From NCBI RefSeq assembly GCF_004362215.1, contig NZ_SNWR01000001.1, positions 5,376,001 through 5,440,000 on the forward strand: 64,000 nucleotides of DNA. Direction: 5' to 3'. Below the pieces are notes generated by a model. The model had not been told where the DNA came from, did no database searches, and worked only from the letters and a program-made list of their open reading frames with translations. How positions within the stretch are numbered: the first letter of the stretch is position 1; every line of letters begins with the position of its first letter. This document shows, in pieces, positions 8,283 through 17,029 of this stretch. The position numbers and the translations under genes are program-made. The DNA comes from Paractinoplanes brasiliensis. GTDB taxonomy: Bacteria > Actinomycetota > Actinomycetes > Mycobacteriales > Micromonosporaceae.

Positions 8283-9314
8283 GTGCTCAACCGGAAGCTG
8301 CGCCGGCCGATCGTCGGCCTTGCTGCCTGCATGCTCGTCGGCACCGGACTTGCCGCGTCACCCGCCTCGGCGGCCCCTGCCGGAGACCCCTCGTTCGCCC
8401 CCTCGGCCCTCGCCGCCAAGATCGACGCCCAGTTCGGCGTCAACGTGGCCGGCTCGTTCATCGACGACGCCGGCAAGGTGGTTGTCAACGTCACCGACGC
8501 CGCCACCGCCAAGTCGGTGAAGGCCGCCGGCGCCACCCCGCGCTTCGTGACCCGTACGGGCGCCCAGCTGGCCGCCGCGGACAACGCCCTGAAGAGCTCG
8601 CTCAAGACCCCCGGCACGGCGTTCGCCGTCGACCCGGTCAGCAACCAGGTCGTCGTCGAGGTGGACAGCACGGTCACCGGCGCCTCCCTGGCCGCCGTCG
8701 AGGCCACCGTGGCCAAGCTCGGCGACAGCGCCCGCATCGTCCGGACCGAGGGCGCGCTGAGCACGAACATCAGCGGCGGCGACGCCATCTACGCCGGTGG
8801 CGGCCGGTGCTCCCTCGGCTTCAACGTGCGCTCCGGCAGCACGTACTACTTCCTGACCGCGGGCCACTGCACCAACATCGGCTCGACCTGGACGAACGGC
8901 TCGACGACCCTCGGCACCCGCGCGGGCAGCAGCTTCCCGGGCAACGACTACGGCATCGTCCGCTACACCAACACCTCGATCGCCAAGGACGGTACGGTCG
9001 CCTCGCAGGACATCACCTCGGCCGGCACCCCGGCCGTCGGAGCCACGGTCTACCGGCGCGGTTCCACCACCGGCACCCGCTCGGGCCGGGTCACCGCCCT
9101 CAACAGCACCGTGAACTACGCCGAGGGTTCCGTCTCGGGCCTGATCCGCACCACGGTCTGCGCCCAGCCCGGCGACAGCGGCGGCCCGCTCTACTCCGGC
9201 ACCACGGCCCTGGGCCTGACCTCCGGCGGCAGCGGCAACTGCTCCACCGGCGGCACCACGTACTTCCAGCCGGTCGTCGAGGCCCTGAACGTCTACGGCG
9301 TCCAGGTCTACTGA
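8283..9314 (+). CDS. Secreted S1 family serine protease (streptogrisin/alpha-lytic type)
   Basis: 343-residue secreted protease precursor. GTG 8283 follows a GGGAGG ribosome site and gives a signal peptide (MLNRKLRRPIVGL ... ASPASAA). A propeptide of roughly 130 residues follows. The mature enzyme probably starts near residue 163 at NISGGDAIYAGG, as in streptogrisins. The triad is His195 (LTAGHC), Asp222 (GNDYGIV) and Ser299 (QPGDSGGPLY). Cysteines flanking the His and Ser regions fit conserved disulfides. A strong terminator follows. Confidence 0.93.
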   Translation: MLNRKLRRPIVGLAACMLVGTGLAASPASAAPAGDPSFAPSALAAKIDAQFGVNVAGSFIDDAGKVVVNVTDAATAKSVKAAGATPRFVTRTGAQLAAADNALKSSLKTPGTAFAVDPVSNQVVVEVDSTVTGASLAAVEATVAKLGDSARIVRTEGALSTNISGGDAIYAGGGRCSLGFNVRSGSTYYFLTAGHCTNIGSTWTNGSTTLGTRAGSSFPGNDYGIVRYTNTSIAKDGTVASQDITSAGTPAVGATVYRRGSTTGTRSGRVTALNSTVNYAEGSVSGLIRTTVCAQPGDSGGPLYSGTTALGLTSGGSGNCSTGGTTYFQPVVEALNVYGVQVY

Positions 9315-9324
9315 CCATCGCGTG

Positions 9325-9351
9325 AAAAGGGGCCCCACCGGGGCCCCTTTT
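9325..9351 (+). terminator. Rho-independent terminator after the S1 protease gene
   Basis: A 12-bp perfect stem AAAAGGGGCCCC / GGGGCCCCTTTT with a three-base loop and T-run, 10 bases after the stop. Confidence 0.88.
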
Positions 9352-9445
9352 TCGTGCCCACCGAATCTTCAGCTGGGCCGGTCTTCAGCCGATCTTGCGG
9401 GTTACCTGAGCGGCGTATGGTCGCTCCCACCCGCGAGGAGCTTTG

Positions 9446-10999
9446 GTGCTGCGTTCGAGCAAGCGAGCGGCGGCCGAGCAGGCCCATGTCGATCTGGCGG
9501 AGGCCCGAGCCGACGTCCAGGCGGTCACGGCGATCATGAGCGCGATGGAAAAGGCCACGACTCCGGAGCAAGCCGTCGGCGAAGCACTGAACCTGGTTCG
9601 CGGCTTGCTCGGCTGGGCCTACGGCTCCTACTGGCAGCTCGACGCGCCCGACAAGGTGCTGCGTTTCGCCCAGGAGAGCGGCCAGGTCAACGAGGATTTC
9701 CGCCGGGTCACGCTCGAGGCTTCCTTCGCCGAGGGCGTAGGGCTGTCGGGCCGCGCCTGGCGCAGCCGGGACCTGGTCTTCGTCACCAACATCGCCGACG
9801 TCACCGACTGCGTCCGTGCGCCGGTCGCCGCCCGTTCCGGGGTGCACAGTGGTGTCTGCTTCCCGCTGATCGAGGATGACAAGGTCGTCGGGACGATGGA
9901 CTTCTTCGCCACGGAGGAGCTGCATCTCTCCGAGGCCCGGCTGTCGGTGCTGCGGGCCGTCGGGCAGCTCGTGTCGGGCGCCCTGGCTCGGCTGCACGAA
10001 CAGGTCCGGCAGGAGAAGGCCGCCCAGGACGTCGAGGCTGTGTCCGAGGTGATCCGCGAGCTGACCGCGTCGACCAGCCGCGACGCCGCCCTGCGGTCCG
10101 CCCTCGAGATCATCCGCAGGGACTTCGACTGGCAGTACGGCTCGTTCTGGCAGCTCGACGAGGACGAGGGCGTGCTGCGATTCGCGCTGGAGTCGGGTGA
10201 CGCCGGAGCCGAGTTCCGTCGTGTGACCATGTCCGCCTCCTTCGCCAAGGGCGTCGGCCTGTCCGGCCGGACCTGGGCCCGCGGCGACCTGGTCTTCGTG
10301 GAGGACCTGGGCGAGCTGACCGACTGCGTCCGCCGGCCCGCCGCCCAGGCTGCCGGCGTCAAGTCGGGCGTCTGTCTGCCGATCAGGGTGGGCGGAAAGA
10401 TCATCGGCACCATGGACTTCTTCGCGACCCGGACACTGATCATGTATCCGGGCCGCGAGAGCGCGCTCCGCAACACCGCGTTCCTCGTCGGGCAGGCGCT
10501 GGAGCGTTTCACCTCGGCCGAGCAGCTGCAAGGCGCCGGCCGCGAGCTGCTCGACTCGATCGCGGAGGTCGAGCGCAACGTCACCTCCGCGGCGGCCGTG
10601 GCCGAGCAGGGGGAGAAGCTGACGGTCGAGGCCAACCAGCAGGTCGCCGCGCTCGGCGATGCCAGCGCCGAGATCAACGCCGTGGTGCGGAGCATCCAGT
10701 CGATCGCGGCCCAGACCAAGCTGCTCGCGCTCAACGCGACCATCGAGGCGGCCCGCGCGGGCGAGTCGGGCAAGGGCTTCGCGGTCGTCGCGGGCGAGGT
10801 CAAGGAGCTCTCGACCGAGACCGAGCGGGCCACTGACGAGGTCAGCGCGAAAGTCAACGCCATTCAAGCCCGCGTCGACGCGGTCACAGCGTCCCTGGCC
10901 GAGATCCACACCGCCGTCGGGGAGATCAACCAGACCCAGCGTCTCATCAGCAGTGTTCTCACCGAACAGGTCGCCACGACCGGTGCCATCCTCAACTGA
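9446..10999 (+). CDS. Soluble GAF-GAF methyl-accepting signal transduction protein
   Basis: About 517 residues with no transmembrane segment. Two tandem GAF domains (about residues 30-175 and 195-345) share FRRVT(L/M)xASFAxGVGLSGR, a TDCVR motif and SGVC(F/L)P, so they look like an internal duplication. The C-terminal part is a methyl-accepting signalling domain, with the tip motif around TKLLALNATIEAARAGESGK. It should signal to CheA/CheW from the cytoplasm in response to a GAF ligand. GTG 9446 sits five bases after GAGGAG; TTG 9443 is in frame. The cytoplasmic tail is short compared with full MCPs. Confidence 0.88.
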   Translation: MLRSSKRAAAEQAHVDLAEARADVQAVTAIMSAMEKATTPEQAVGEALNLVRGLLGWAYGSYWQLDAPDKVLRFAQESGQVNEDFRRVTLEASFAEGVGLSGRAWRSRDLVFVTNIADVTDCVRAPVAARSGVHSGVCFPLIEDDKVVGTMDFFATEELHLSEARLSVLRAVGQLVSGALARLHEQVRQEKAAQDVEAVSEVIRELTASTSRDAALRSALEIIRRDFDWQYGSFWQLDEDEGVLRFALESGDAGAEFRRVTMSASFAKGVGLSGRTWARGDLVFVEDLGELTDCVRRPAAQAAGVKSGVCLPIRVGGKIIGTMDFFATRTLIMYPGRESALRNTAFLVGQALERFTSAEQLQGAGRELLDSIAEVERNVTSAAAVAEQGEKLTVEANQQVAALGDASAEINAVVRSIQSIAAQTKLLALNATIEAARAGESGKGFAVVAGEVKELSTETERATDEVSAKVNAIQARVDAVTASLAEIHTAVGEINQTQRLISSVLTEQVATTGAILN

Positions 11000-11015
11000 A
11001 CCCGGAGCCCCCACG

Positions 11016-11639
11016 ATGTTCACTGACCAACGCCCCGCCTGGGACCGGCTGCTCGAAGGCAACCGACGGTGGATCGAGGACCGCAGCACGGCCGCCGGTG
11101 ACCGCGGCGCCTCCCGCCGCGCCCAGCTCAGCCAGTCACAGGCGCCGTTCGCCCTCGTCGTCGGGTGCGCCGACTCGCGCGTACCGGCCGAAATCCTGTT
11201 CGACCAGGGCCTCGGCGATCTCTTCGTGGTCCGCACAGCCGGTCACGTCGTCGACTCGGCCACCCTCGGGTCGGTCGAATACGCCGTTGGCATGCTCGGC
11301 GTGTCCCTCATCGTCGTACTCGGCCACGAGGGATGCGGCGCCGTTGCCGCTGCCACCGGTGTCGTCGACAACGCGGCCGTTCCGGCCGGTTACGTCCGCG
11401 ACATCGCCGAGCGCATCACCCCCGATGTGCTGCGGGCCCGGTACGACGGCGCCAAGACGGCGGGTGAGATCGGTGCGCTGCACTCGCTCTACACGCTCGA
11501 CCTGCTACGCGAGCGTTCGACGGTCGTCGACCGGGCAATCGGCAGCGGCGCTCTCCAGGCCGTGGCTGCCCAGTACTGCCTGTCCACCGGCGCGGTCACC
11601 GAGGTCCGCAACTCGGCCCGGCTGCTCACCGCGGTCTGA
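11016..11639 (+). CDS. Beta-class carbonic anhydrase
   Basis: 207 residues; interconverts CO2 and bicarbonate. Zinc ligands are Cys51 (GCADSR), His104 and Cys107 (LGHEGCGAV), and the Asp53/Arg55 dyad is present in CADSR. The FVVRTAGHVV and SVEYAV segments are also typical. It begins 16 bases after the GAF-MCP stop, so it may be cotranscribed with it, although the link in function is not obvious. It ends at a bidirectional hairpin. Confidence 0.93.
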   Translation: MFTDQRPAWDRLLEGNRRWIEDRSTAAGDRGASRRAQLSQSQAPFALVVGCADSRVPAEILFDQGLGDLFVVRTAGHVVDSATLGSVEYAVGMLGVSLIVVLGHEGCGAVAAATGVVDNAAVPAGYVRDIAERITPDVLRARYDGAKTAGEIGALHSLYTLDLLRERSTVVDRAIGSGALQAVAAQYCLSTGAVTEVRNSARLLTAV

Positions 11640-11646
11640 CCTCAAC

Positions 11647-11686
11647 TGACCGGCCGTCCCGGTGCCCCGCCCGGGACGGCCGGTCA
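11647..11686. terminator. Bidirectional hairpin terminator between convergent genes
   Basis: A perfect 16-bp inverted repeat (TGACCGGCCGTCCCGG and its complement) with an 8-base loop lies between the carbonic anhydrase stop and the stop of the coiled-coil protein on the other strand, reaching the latter's final codon. Confidence 0.75.
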
Positions 11687-12577
11687 GCGTGTTTCCTCGA
11701 TGCGTTCCTCCCCGCGGCGGCGCAGCATTTTGAGGCCGGGCAGGCCGGCGATGGCCAGGTGCAGGTCCTCGGTCACTTCGAGCAGCTTGTGCAGGTCGGG
11801 GCCGACCTGGTCGAGCTTGCCCAGCAGCGGCATGACGTCGTCGATCAGGTGGGCCCGCAGCGCCGGGAGTTGGTCGATCATCCGGATGGCCGCGGTGACC
11901 TCCTCGGGCGAGAGTTCGTCCACGAAACGCTGAGCGATCGGGGCGCCTTTCAGAAGCGTTCCCGCGTACGCCTCCAGCAGCGCACCGGCTTCGCGGGCCG
12001 CTGCCTCGGCCTGGTCGACGACGCCCTCGGCGCGCGTGCTGACCTCGGTGGCCCGGCCCACCACGCCCGCGGCCGCATCCGACACGCCGACCGCCCGCAG
12101 CACCACCGTGTCGGCCCGCTCGCTGATCTTCTCAGCGCTGTCCACGACGACCCCGGCCCGTGAGCTGATCTCTTCGGCGCTGCCCACGACGACCCCGGCC
12201 CGCTCGCTGACCTTCTCAGCGCTGCCGACGACGACCCCGGCCCGTGAGCTGATCTCTTCGGCGGTGGTCACGACACGATCGGCCCGTGAGCTGATGGCGA
12301 CCGCCTGCCCCACCACGTCGGAGGCGGCCGCCGCGATCGTGCGGGCCTCGGTGACCGTCGACTCGGCCGCCTCGACGACCGCGGACACCCGCCGGATCAA
12401 GGTCTCGGCCTCGTCGGCGAGCATCGTCACCCGGCTCACCAGCAGCTCCGTCTGGCCGAGCAGGCCGACCACCCGTACGGGAACGGTGGCCACCGCGGCC
12501 GCGGTCTCGACCACCTGGCCCACGGCGTAACGGGTGATCTCGGCCAGGGCAGACGGTGACACCAACGGGAAGCGCAT
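11684..12577 (-). CDS. Apolipoprotein-like long amphipathic helical protein
   Basis: 297 residues, almost entirely helical and without a convincing transmembrane segment. Residues about 85-195 are built of 14-residue repeats such as EISSRAGVVVGSAE, KVSERAGVVVGSAE and KISERADTVVLRAV, an amphipathic pattern like apolipoprotein A/E or phasin-type surface helices. The C-terminal part (PEEVTAAIRMIDQLPALRAH ... DLHLAIAGLPGLKMLRRRG) is non-repetitive and probably conserved in actinobacteria. It may coat a membrane or lipid surface; function unproven. It is transcribed alone, ending at the hairpin shared with the carbonic anhydrase gene. Confidence 0.72.
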   Translation of the reverse strand: MRFPLVSPSALAEITRYAVGQVVETAAAVATVPVRVVGLLGQTELLVSRVTMLADEAETLIRRVSAVVEAAESTVTEARTIAAAASDVVGQAVAISSRADRVVTTAEEISSRAGVVVGSAEKVSERAGVVVGSAEEISSRAGVVVDSAEKISERADTVVLRAVGVSDAAAGVVGRATEVSTRAEGVVDQAEAAAREAGALLEAYAGTLLKGAPIAQRFVDELSPEEVTAAIRMIDQLPALRAHLIDDVMPLLGKLDQVGPDLHKLLEVTEDLHLAIAGLPGLKMLRRRGEERIEETR

Positions 12578-12716
12578 CCCTCCATCATGAGGCAGAACGT
12601 CACATCCGGCCGGTAGTCACCCGTGGTGAGCGCGCGTCACCCGTACGTCGATAGTCTTTGTCAATCTCGTATGTGACGCACGCTAGGACGCACATGGGTT
12701 GGCGCGACACGGCACT

Positions 12717-13649
12717 ATGGCAGGCGTGCGACGTACGCGAAATTGGATCGTGGCCATCGCGGTGGCCGGGGTCCTCGGCGGTGCGGGGTTGGTCGGTTTG
12801 GGCATGATGCGCGACGACTCCGACGGCAGGCCTGTCGGGACCTTCAGCGACGCGGCCAATGCGACAAACCAGACACAAGTGCCGAGGGCGCGCGCTCAGG
12901 CGGCGCCGGTCCCCACTCAGGCCGCGGAACGCGCCAAGCGGGTGAAGGCCCTCGACGCCGCGCTCAAGAAGTACGCCGCCACGGCCCCCGAGTTCTCGGT
13001 CGCCGTACTCGACCGCCGCACCGGGCAGCGCTACTCCTACCGGGGCCGCGAAAAGTACGAGACCGCGAGCGTCGTGAAGGTGCAGGTGCTCGCGTGTCTG
13101 CTGCTCAAGGCGCAGGACGCCGGCCGCGACCTCACGGAGACCGAGTTGTCGCTGGCCAAGCGCATGATCCGGCTCAGCGACAACGACGCCACCACGTCGC
13201 TGTTCGCCAAGCTGGGCCGGGCGAGCGGCCTCAGCGCCTGCAACAAGCGGCTCGGGCTGACCGAAACGAAGGTCAACAGCGCCTGGGGCCTGACCCGGAC
13301 GACCGTGAACGACCAGGTCAAGCTGCTGTCGGAGCTGGTCGACACGTCCGGCCCGCTGGACGCCGGCTCGCGCAAGCTGGCCTACACGCTGATGAGCACG
13401 GTCGACGACAGCCAGGACTGGGGCGTGCCGGCCGCCGCCCGCGGCACAGAGAAGTTCACCGTGAAGAACGGCTGGCTGGCCCGCTCGACAGAGAACTACC
13501 GCTGGATCATCAACTCGGTCGGCCGGATCACCGGTCCGGGCACCGACGTCTCGATCGCCGTGCTGTCCCACGACAACGCGACCATGTCCAGCGGCATCGC
13601 CTCGGTGCAGAAGGTCGCCAAGCTCACCCGCCAGCACCTGAAGTACTGA
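12717..13649 (+). CDS. Membrane-anchored serine hydrolase, class A beta-lactamase-like fold
   Basis: 310 residues with one N-terminal membrane anchor (WIVAIAVAGVLGGAGLVGLG). It keeps the Ser-x-x-Lys box S118-V-V-K121 (ETASVVKVQVL) and the SDN box at 154-156 (IRLSDNDA). The third box is KNGW rather than KTG/KSG. Such proteins are usually cell-wall-related hydrolases or lipoprotein-like relatives of beta-lactamase rather than resistance enzymes. ATG 12717 is chosen because it gives a short basic segment before the anchor; GTG 12726 is also possible. The 3' end overlaps the convergent DedA gene by 26 bases. Confidence 0.82.
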   Translation: MAGVRRTRNWIVAIAVAGVLGGAGLVGLGMMRDDSDGRPVGTFSDAANATNQTQVPRARAQAAPVPTQAAERAKRVKALDAALKKYAATAPEFSVAVLDRRTGQRYSYRGREKYETASVVKVQVLACLLLKAQDAGRDLTETELSLAKRMIRLSDNDATTSLFAKLGRASGLSACNKRLGLTETKVNSAWGLTRTTVNDQVKLLSELVDTSGPLDAGSRKLAYTLMSTVDDSQDWGVPAAARGTEKFTVKNGWLARSTENYRWIINSVGRITGPGTDVSIAVLSHDNATMSSGIASVQKVAKLTRQHLKY

Positions 13650-14211
13650 CGCGGGCCTCGCGGCGCTTGCTGATCCACGAGACCGCCTGGTTGACGATGA
13701 GGATGAGCACGACGGCGGCGACCACACCCTCCCACGGCTCGGGAAAGATCGACCCGCCCGCGACCCCGATGCCGGCGTAGACGCTCGACCACAGGGCGCA
13801 CGCCGGGATGTTGGCCACCACGAACGTGCGCCACGATATGCCGAGGAAGGCCGCCGCCAGCAGCACCGGCACCCGCCCGCCGGGAATCAGGCGCGAGACC
13901 AGCAGCACCGGGATCTGGCTCTTCTGCAGGCGCTCCTTGACCGATGCGAGGTGCTCCTCGTCGCGCAGCCAGCGCAGGCGCCGGGCCAGCTGCTCGCCGC
14001 CGAGCCGGCACATCGCGTACATGACCAGGTCGCCCACGTACGCCCCGGCGGCGCCGGCCGCGATCACGAAGACGATGGTCAGCGGGTGATGCTCGTGGAA
14101 GGCCAGCGCGGCCGCGCCGCTGACGGCCGCGCCGGTCGGCACGACGGGCAGGATGGCGCCGAACGCCACCACCGCGAACAACCAGGCCAGCGCGCCGAGG
14201 GTCGCGGTCAC
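13624..14211 (-). CDS. DedA family (VTT-domain) membrane protein
   Basis: 195 residues with several hydrophobic helices. It has the DedA hallmark region GAYVGDLVMYAMCRLGG, the SRLIPGGRVPVLLAAAFLGISWRTF motif and the C-terminal helix. DedA proteins move lipids across the membrane or support proton-dependent envelope homeostasis. The start overlaps the stop of the upstream MBL-fold gene by four bases, so the pair is an operon. The C-terminus overlaps the convergent hydrolase gene. Confidence 0.88.
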   Translation of the reverse strand: MTATLGALAWLFAVVAFGAILPVVPTGAAVSGAAALAFHEHHPLTIVFVIAAGAAGAYVGDLVMYAMCRLGGEQLARRLRWLRDEEHLASVKERLQKSQIPVLLVSRLIPGGRVPVLLAAAFLGISWRTFVVANIPACALWSSVYAGIGVAGGSIFPEPWEGVVAAVVLILIVNQAVSWISKRREARVSTSGAGG

Positions 14212-14984
14212 GCGGCGGGGCCGATCGTCAGGGTCTCGCCGGGCGTCAGCACGCGCACCCGCGAGTCGGGGGCGGCCCGCTCGGCCCGGCGGGCGAAGTT
14301 CTCACCGGGGTCGCGGAACATGTGCGAACGGACGCGGGCCAGACCCATCGGCCACAGCGTGCCGTAGTGCACCGGCACCGCCCAGGCCGCCTTCGCGCGG
14401 CGCAGGGCCTCGGCGCCCGCCTCCGCGTCGAGGTGCCCGTGCGAGCCGAGCGTGGGACCCCAGCCGCCGACCGGGATCAGGGCCAGGTCGAGCGGGGCGA
14501 GGTCGCTCATCTCGTCGAACAGGCCGGTGTCACCCGCATACCACGTACGGGAGGCGCCCTCGACGACGAAACCGATGGCGATCGCGCGCTCGCGTGACCA
14601 GGGACCGCGGCCGCCGTCGTGGCGGGCGGGCACGGCCCTGACCCGTACGGAATTGACGGTGGTTTCCTCGCCGGGGGCCAGCTCGACCGTACGGGAAACC
14701 GCCTCTGAACCCAGGCAGCGGGCCACGAACGCCGCGGCGCCGCGCGGGACGATCAGCAGCGGGCTGCCGCCGAGCTTGCGCAGCGAGGCGACGTGGAAAT
14801 GGTCGGCGTGCAGGTGGGACAGGAGCACGGCGTCGGGCGCCCCGGTCAGCGCGGGCGTGGGACCGGTCATGCGTCTGAGGTGGGCGACCCGATCGGTGAG
14901 CACCGGATCGGTGAGCAGGGTGGTGCCGGAGTCCTCCAGCCACACCGTGCTGTGCCCCCACCAGGTGACCGCAGTCATGCTCAC
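14208..14984 (-). CDS. MBL-fold metal-dependent hydrolase (UlaG-like)
   Basis: 258 residues. WWGHSTVWLEDSGTTLLTDPVL is the typical N-terminus of the beta-lactamase_2/UlaG-like group. Metal ligands include HLHADHFH, His and Asp in VRAVPARHDGG and AGDTGLFDEM, and a C-terminal His (VPVHYGTLWP). The substrate is unknown; relatives act on lactones, phosphodiesters or N-acyl-phospholipids. It is first in an operon with the DedA gene, perhaps in lipid handling. Confidence 0.88.
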   Translation of the reverse strand: MSMTAVTWWGHSTVWLEDSGTTLLTDPVLTDRVAHLRRMTGPTPALTGAPDAVLLSHLHADHFHVASLRKLGGSPLLIVPRGAAAFVARCLGSEAVSRTVELAPGEETTVNSVRVRAVPARHDGGRGPWSRERAIAIGFVVEGASRTWYAGDTGLFDEMSDLAPLDLALIPVGGWGPTLGSHGHLDAEAGAEALRRAKAAWAVPVHYGTLWPMGLARVRSHMFRDPGENFARRAERAAPDSRVRVLTPGETLTIGPAA

Positions 14985-15047
14985 GAACCAACGGTACAGA
15001 GGCGTGGGGGAGTTTCAGCCGCCACCTCTGCCGGGCACACTGTCCGC

Positions 15048-16013
15048 GTGACGGGACCCCGCAGCGCAGTCGTCGTGAACCCCACCAAAGTGCCCGATAT
15101 GGACGCCCTTCGCCGCCTGGTCGAGGAGGGTGTCGACCGCGTCGGATGGCCCAGGCCGTCCTGGTACGAGACGACGCCCGACGATCCGGGTCAGGGGCAG
15201 GCCCGGCAGGCGATCGAGGAGGGCGCCGAGCTGGTGTTCGCCTGCGGCGGCGACGGCACGGTGATGGCCGTGGTGAGCGCGCTGGCCGGCACCGACGTGA
15301 CCATGGCCGTGCTCCCGGCCGGCACCGGCAACCTGCTGGCGGCCAACCTGGGCCTGGGCGCCGACGCCGCCACCGGTGTGGAGGTGGCGATCGAGGGCGG
15401 GCGGCGGCGCATCGACGTGGGCGTGTGTGACGGCAAGTGCTTCGTGGTGATGGCCGGCATGGGTTTCGACGCCCAGATGCTGGAGGGCACGAGCGAGCAG
15501 GCCAAGAAGCGGATCGGCTGGCTCGCGTACGTGGGCGGGGCGGTCAAGCACCTGCGGGACAGGCCGATGCGGGCCCGGATCGTCCTGGACGACCGGCCGC
15601 CGATGCCGCGCCGCCCCCGTACGGTGATCGTGGGCAACGTCGGCCGTCTGCAGGGCGGGGTGCGGCTGCTGACCGAGGCCGACCCGGCCGACGGGCAGCT
15701 CGACGTCGCGATCCTGAGCCCCAACAACCTGGCCCACTGGGCGTCGCTGGCCTGGGGTGTGATCCGCCGCTCCGAGCGGGTGCCGCTGATGGAGACGTAC
15801 ACGGCCTCCAAGGTCGAGATCCATTCCCGCGGTACGCAACCCCGGCAGCTCGACGGCGACCTGATCGAACCGGGCCGCCATCTCAAGATCTCCGTACGGC
15901 CCCGGGCCCTGCTGCTCAGTGTCCCGCAGCCCGACGGCGACCCCGACCTCGCGTACGACGTCAGCACCGCGGCCGAGGCGGCCGAGGAACTGCGTGAGGC
16001 GGCTCGTGAGTAG
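15048..16013 (+). CDS. Diacylglycerol kinase-like lipid kinase (YegS/DagK family)
   Basis: 321 residues. The catalytic N-terminal domain has the nucleotide motif ACGGDGTVMAVVSAL and PAGTGNLLAANLGL; the C-terminal beta-sandwich includes VGNVGRLQGGVRLLTEADP and the ELDGDxI-like QLDGDLIEPG. It probably phosphorylates diacylglycerol or a related lipid at the membrane. GTG 15048 gives MTGPRSAVVVNPTKV, the canonical N-terminus; the upstream open frame is accidental. Its end overlaps the proposed start of the BrkB gene, beginning a run of membrane/lipid genes to 19.3 kb. Confidence 0.9.
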   Translation: MTGPRSAVVVNPTKVPDMDALRRLVEEGVDRVGWPRPSWYETTPDDPGQGQARQAIEEGAELVFACGGDGTVMAVVSALAGTDVTMAVLPAGTGNLLAANLGLGADAATGVEVAIEGGRRRIDVGVCDGKCFVVMAGMGFDAQMLEGTSEQAKKRIGWLAYVGGAVKHLRDRPMRARIVLDDRPPMPRRPRTVIVGNVGRLQGGVRLLTEADPADGQLDVAILSPNNLAHWASLAWGVIRRSERVPLMETYTASKVEIHSRGTQPRQLDGDLIEPGRHLKISVRPRALLLSVPQPDGDPDLAYDVSTAAEAAEELREAARE

Positions 16014-17019
16014 CACGCAGCCGGTCCCCGAGACGCGGGACATGCGGGGGGAGGAGCTGTCGGCCGACGACGCCGTGCACGCGCTCTGGCACTACGGGCG
16101 CTGGCCGCTGCTGCGCGACGCGTTCGTGCGGTTCCGCTACGGCGACGGGTTCAGCCATGCCCGCGCCTTCGCGTTCCAGCTCTGCCTGGCCATCGTGCCG
16201 TTCCTCATCGCGCTGGCGGGGCTCGCCGCCGACCTGGGGGCCGAGGACGGTGGCCGGGTGGTCGCCGAGACCATCCTGGAACTGACCCCGGGCGCCAGCG
16301 ACCCCCTCGTGCAGGAGCTGCTCGAGGACAGCGAGAGCAGCAGCGACGCGGGCGAGGTGGCGCTGACCCTGGGTCTGATCACCGGCCTGGCCGCGCTGAT
16401 GACCGCGATGGCCCAGATCGAGCGGGGCGCGAACCGCATCTACGGCGTCGAGCGGGACCGGCCGGCGCTGTTCAAGTACATCCGGGCCGGGCTGCTCGCC
16501 GTGTTCGCCGGGATTCCCGCGCTGGTCGGGTTCCTGCTGCTGGTGGGCGGCCGGCCGTTCGGCGACGCGGCGGCCCGCCACTACGAGTGGGCGGCGGACC
16601 TGCGGGTGGCCTGGGATTTCGTCCGCTGGCCGCTGAGCCTGCTGCTGATCGTGGTCGCGGTCGGCCTGCTGTTCAAGTATTCGCCGCGCCGGCACCAGCC
16701 CGGTTACTCCTGGCTGCTGTTCGGGGCCGTGGTCGCGACCGCGCTGTGGTGGCTGGCCAGCCTGGCGCTGGCGGGGTACGTGCGCTTCGGCAGCAACTTC
16801 GGCGCCACGTACGGGCCGCTGACCGCGATGATGGCGTTGCTGCTCTGGGCCAACCTCACCGGCATCGCGCTGTTCCTCGGCATCGCTTTCGCGGCCCAGC
16901 TCGAGGCGGCCCGCGTCGGGGTCCCCCGGCCCGCGCTCACCGACAGGTGGGAGCCCTCTGCCAAAGGGCCCAAGCCGGCGGGAAACGGACGCGGTGTACG
17001 CGCGAAGCGCTCCGGGTAA
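16006..17019 (+). CDS. YihY/BrkB family integral membrane protein
   Basis: About 337 residues with six hydrophobic segments, family hallmark FSHARAFAFQLCLAIVPFL, and later the TYGPLTAMMALLLWANLTGIALFLG stretch. Function within the family is unsettled (transport or envelope integrity). GTG 16006 overlaps the previous stop; GTG 15994 is an equally possible coupled start. The lipid kinase upstream and PAP2 phosphatase downstream suggest a shared role in membrane-lipid metabolism. Confidence 0.85.
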   Translation: MSSTQPVPETRDMRGEELSADDAVHALWHYGRWPLLRDAFVRFRYGDGFSHARAFAFQLCLAIVPFLIALAGLAADLGAEDGGRVVAETILELTPGASDPLVQELLEDSESSSDAGEVALTLGLITGLAALMTAMAQIERGANRIYGVERDRPALFKYIRAGLLAVFAGIPALVGFLLLVGGRPFGDAAARHYEWAADLRVAWDFVRWPLSLLLIVVAVGLLFKYSPRRHQPGYSWLLFGAVVATALWWLASLALAGYVRFGSNFGATYGPLTAMMALLLWANLTGIALFLGIAFAAQLEAARVGVPRPALTDRWEPSAKGPKPAGNGRGVRAKRSG

Positions 17020-17029
17020 AGGCCTGTCC

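Noticed and set aside
9360..9442. Flagellar-sigma promoter before the GAF-GAF-MCP gene
   Set aside because: A GCCGATCT sequence is present but there is no TAAA-type -35 at the right distance.
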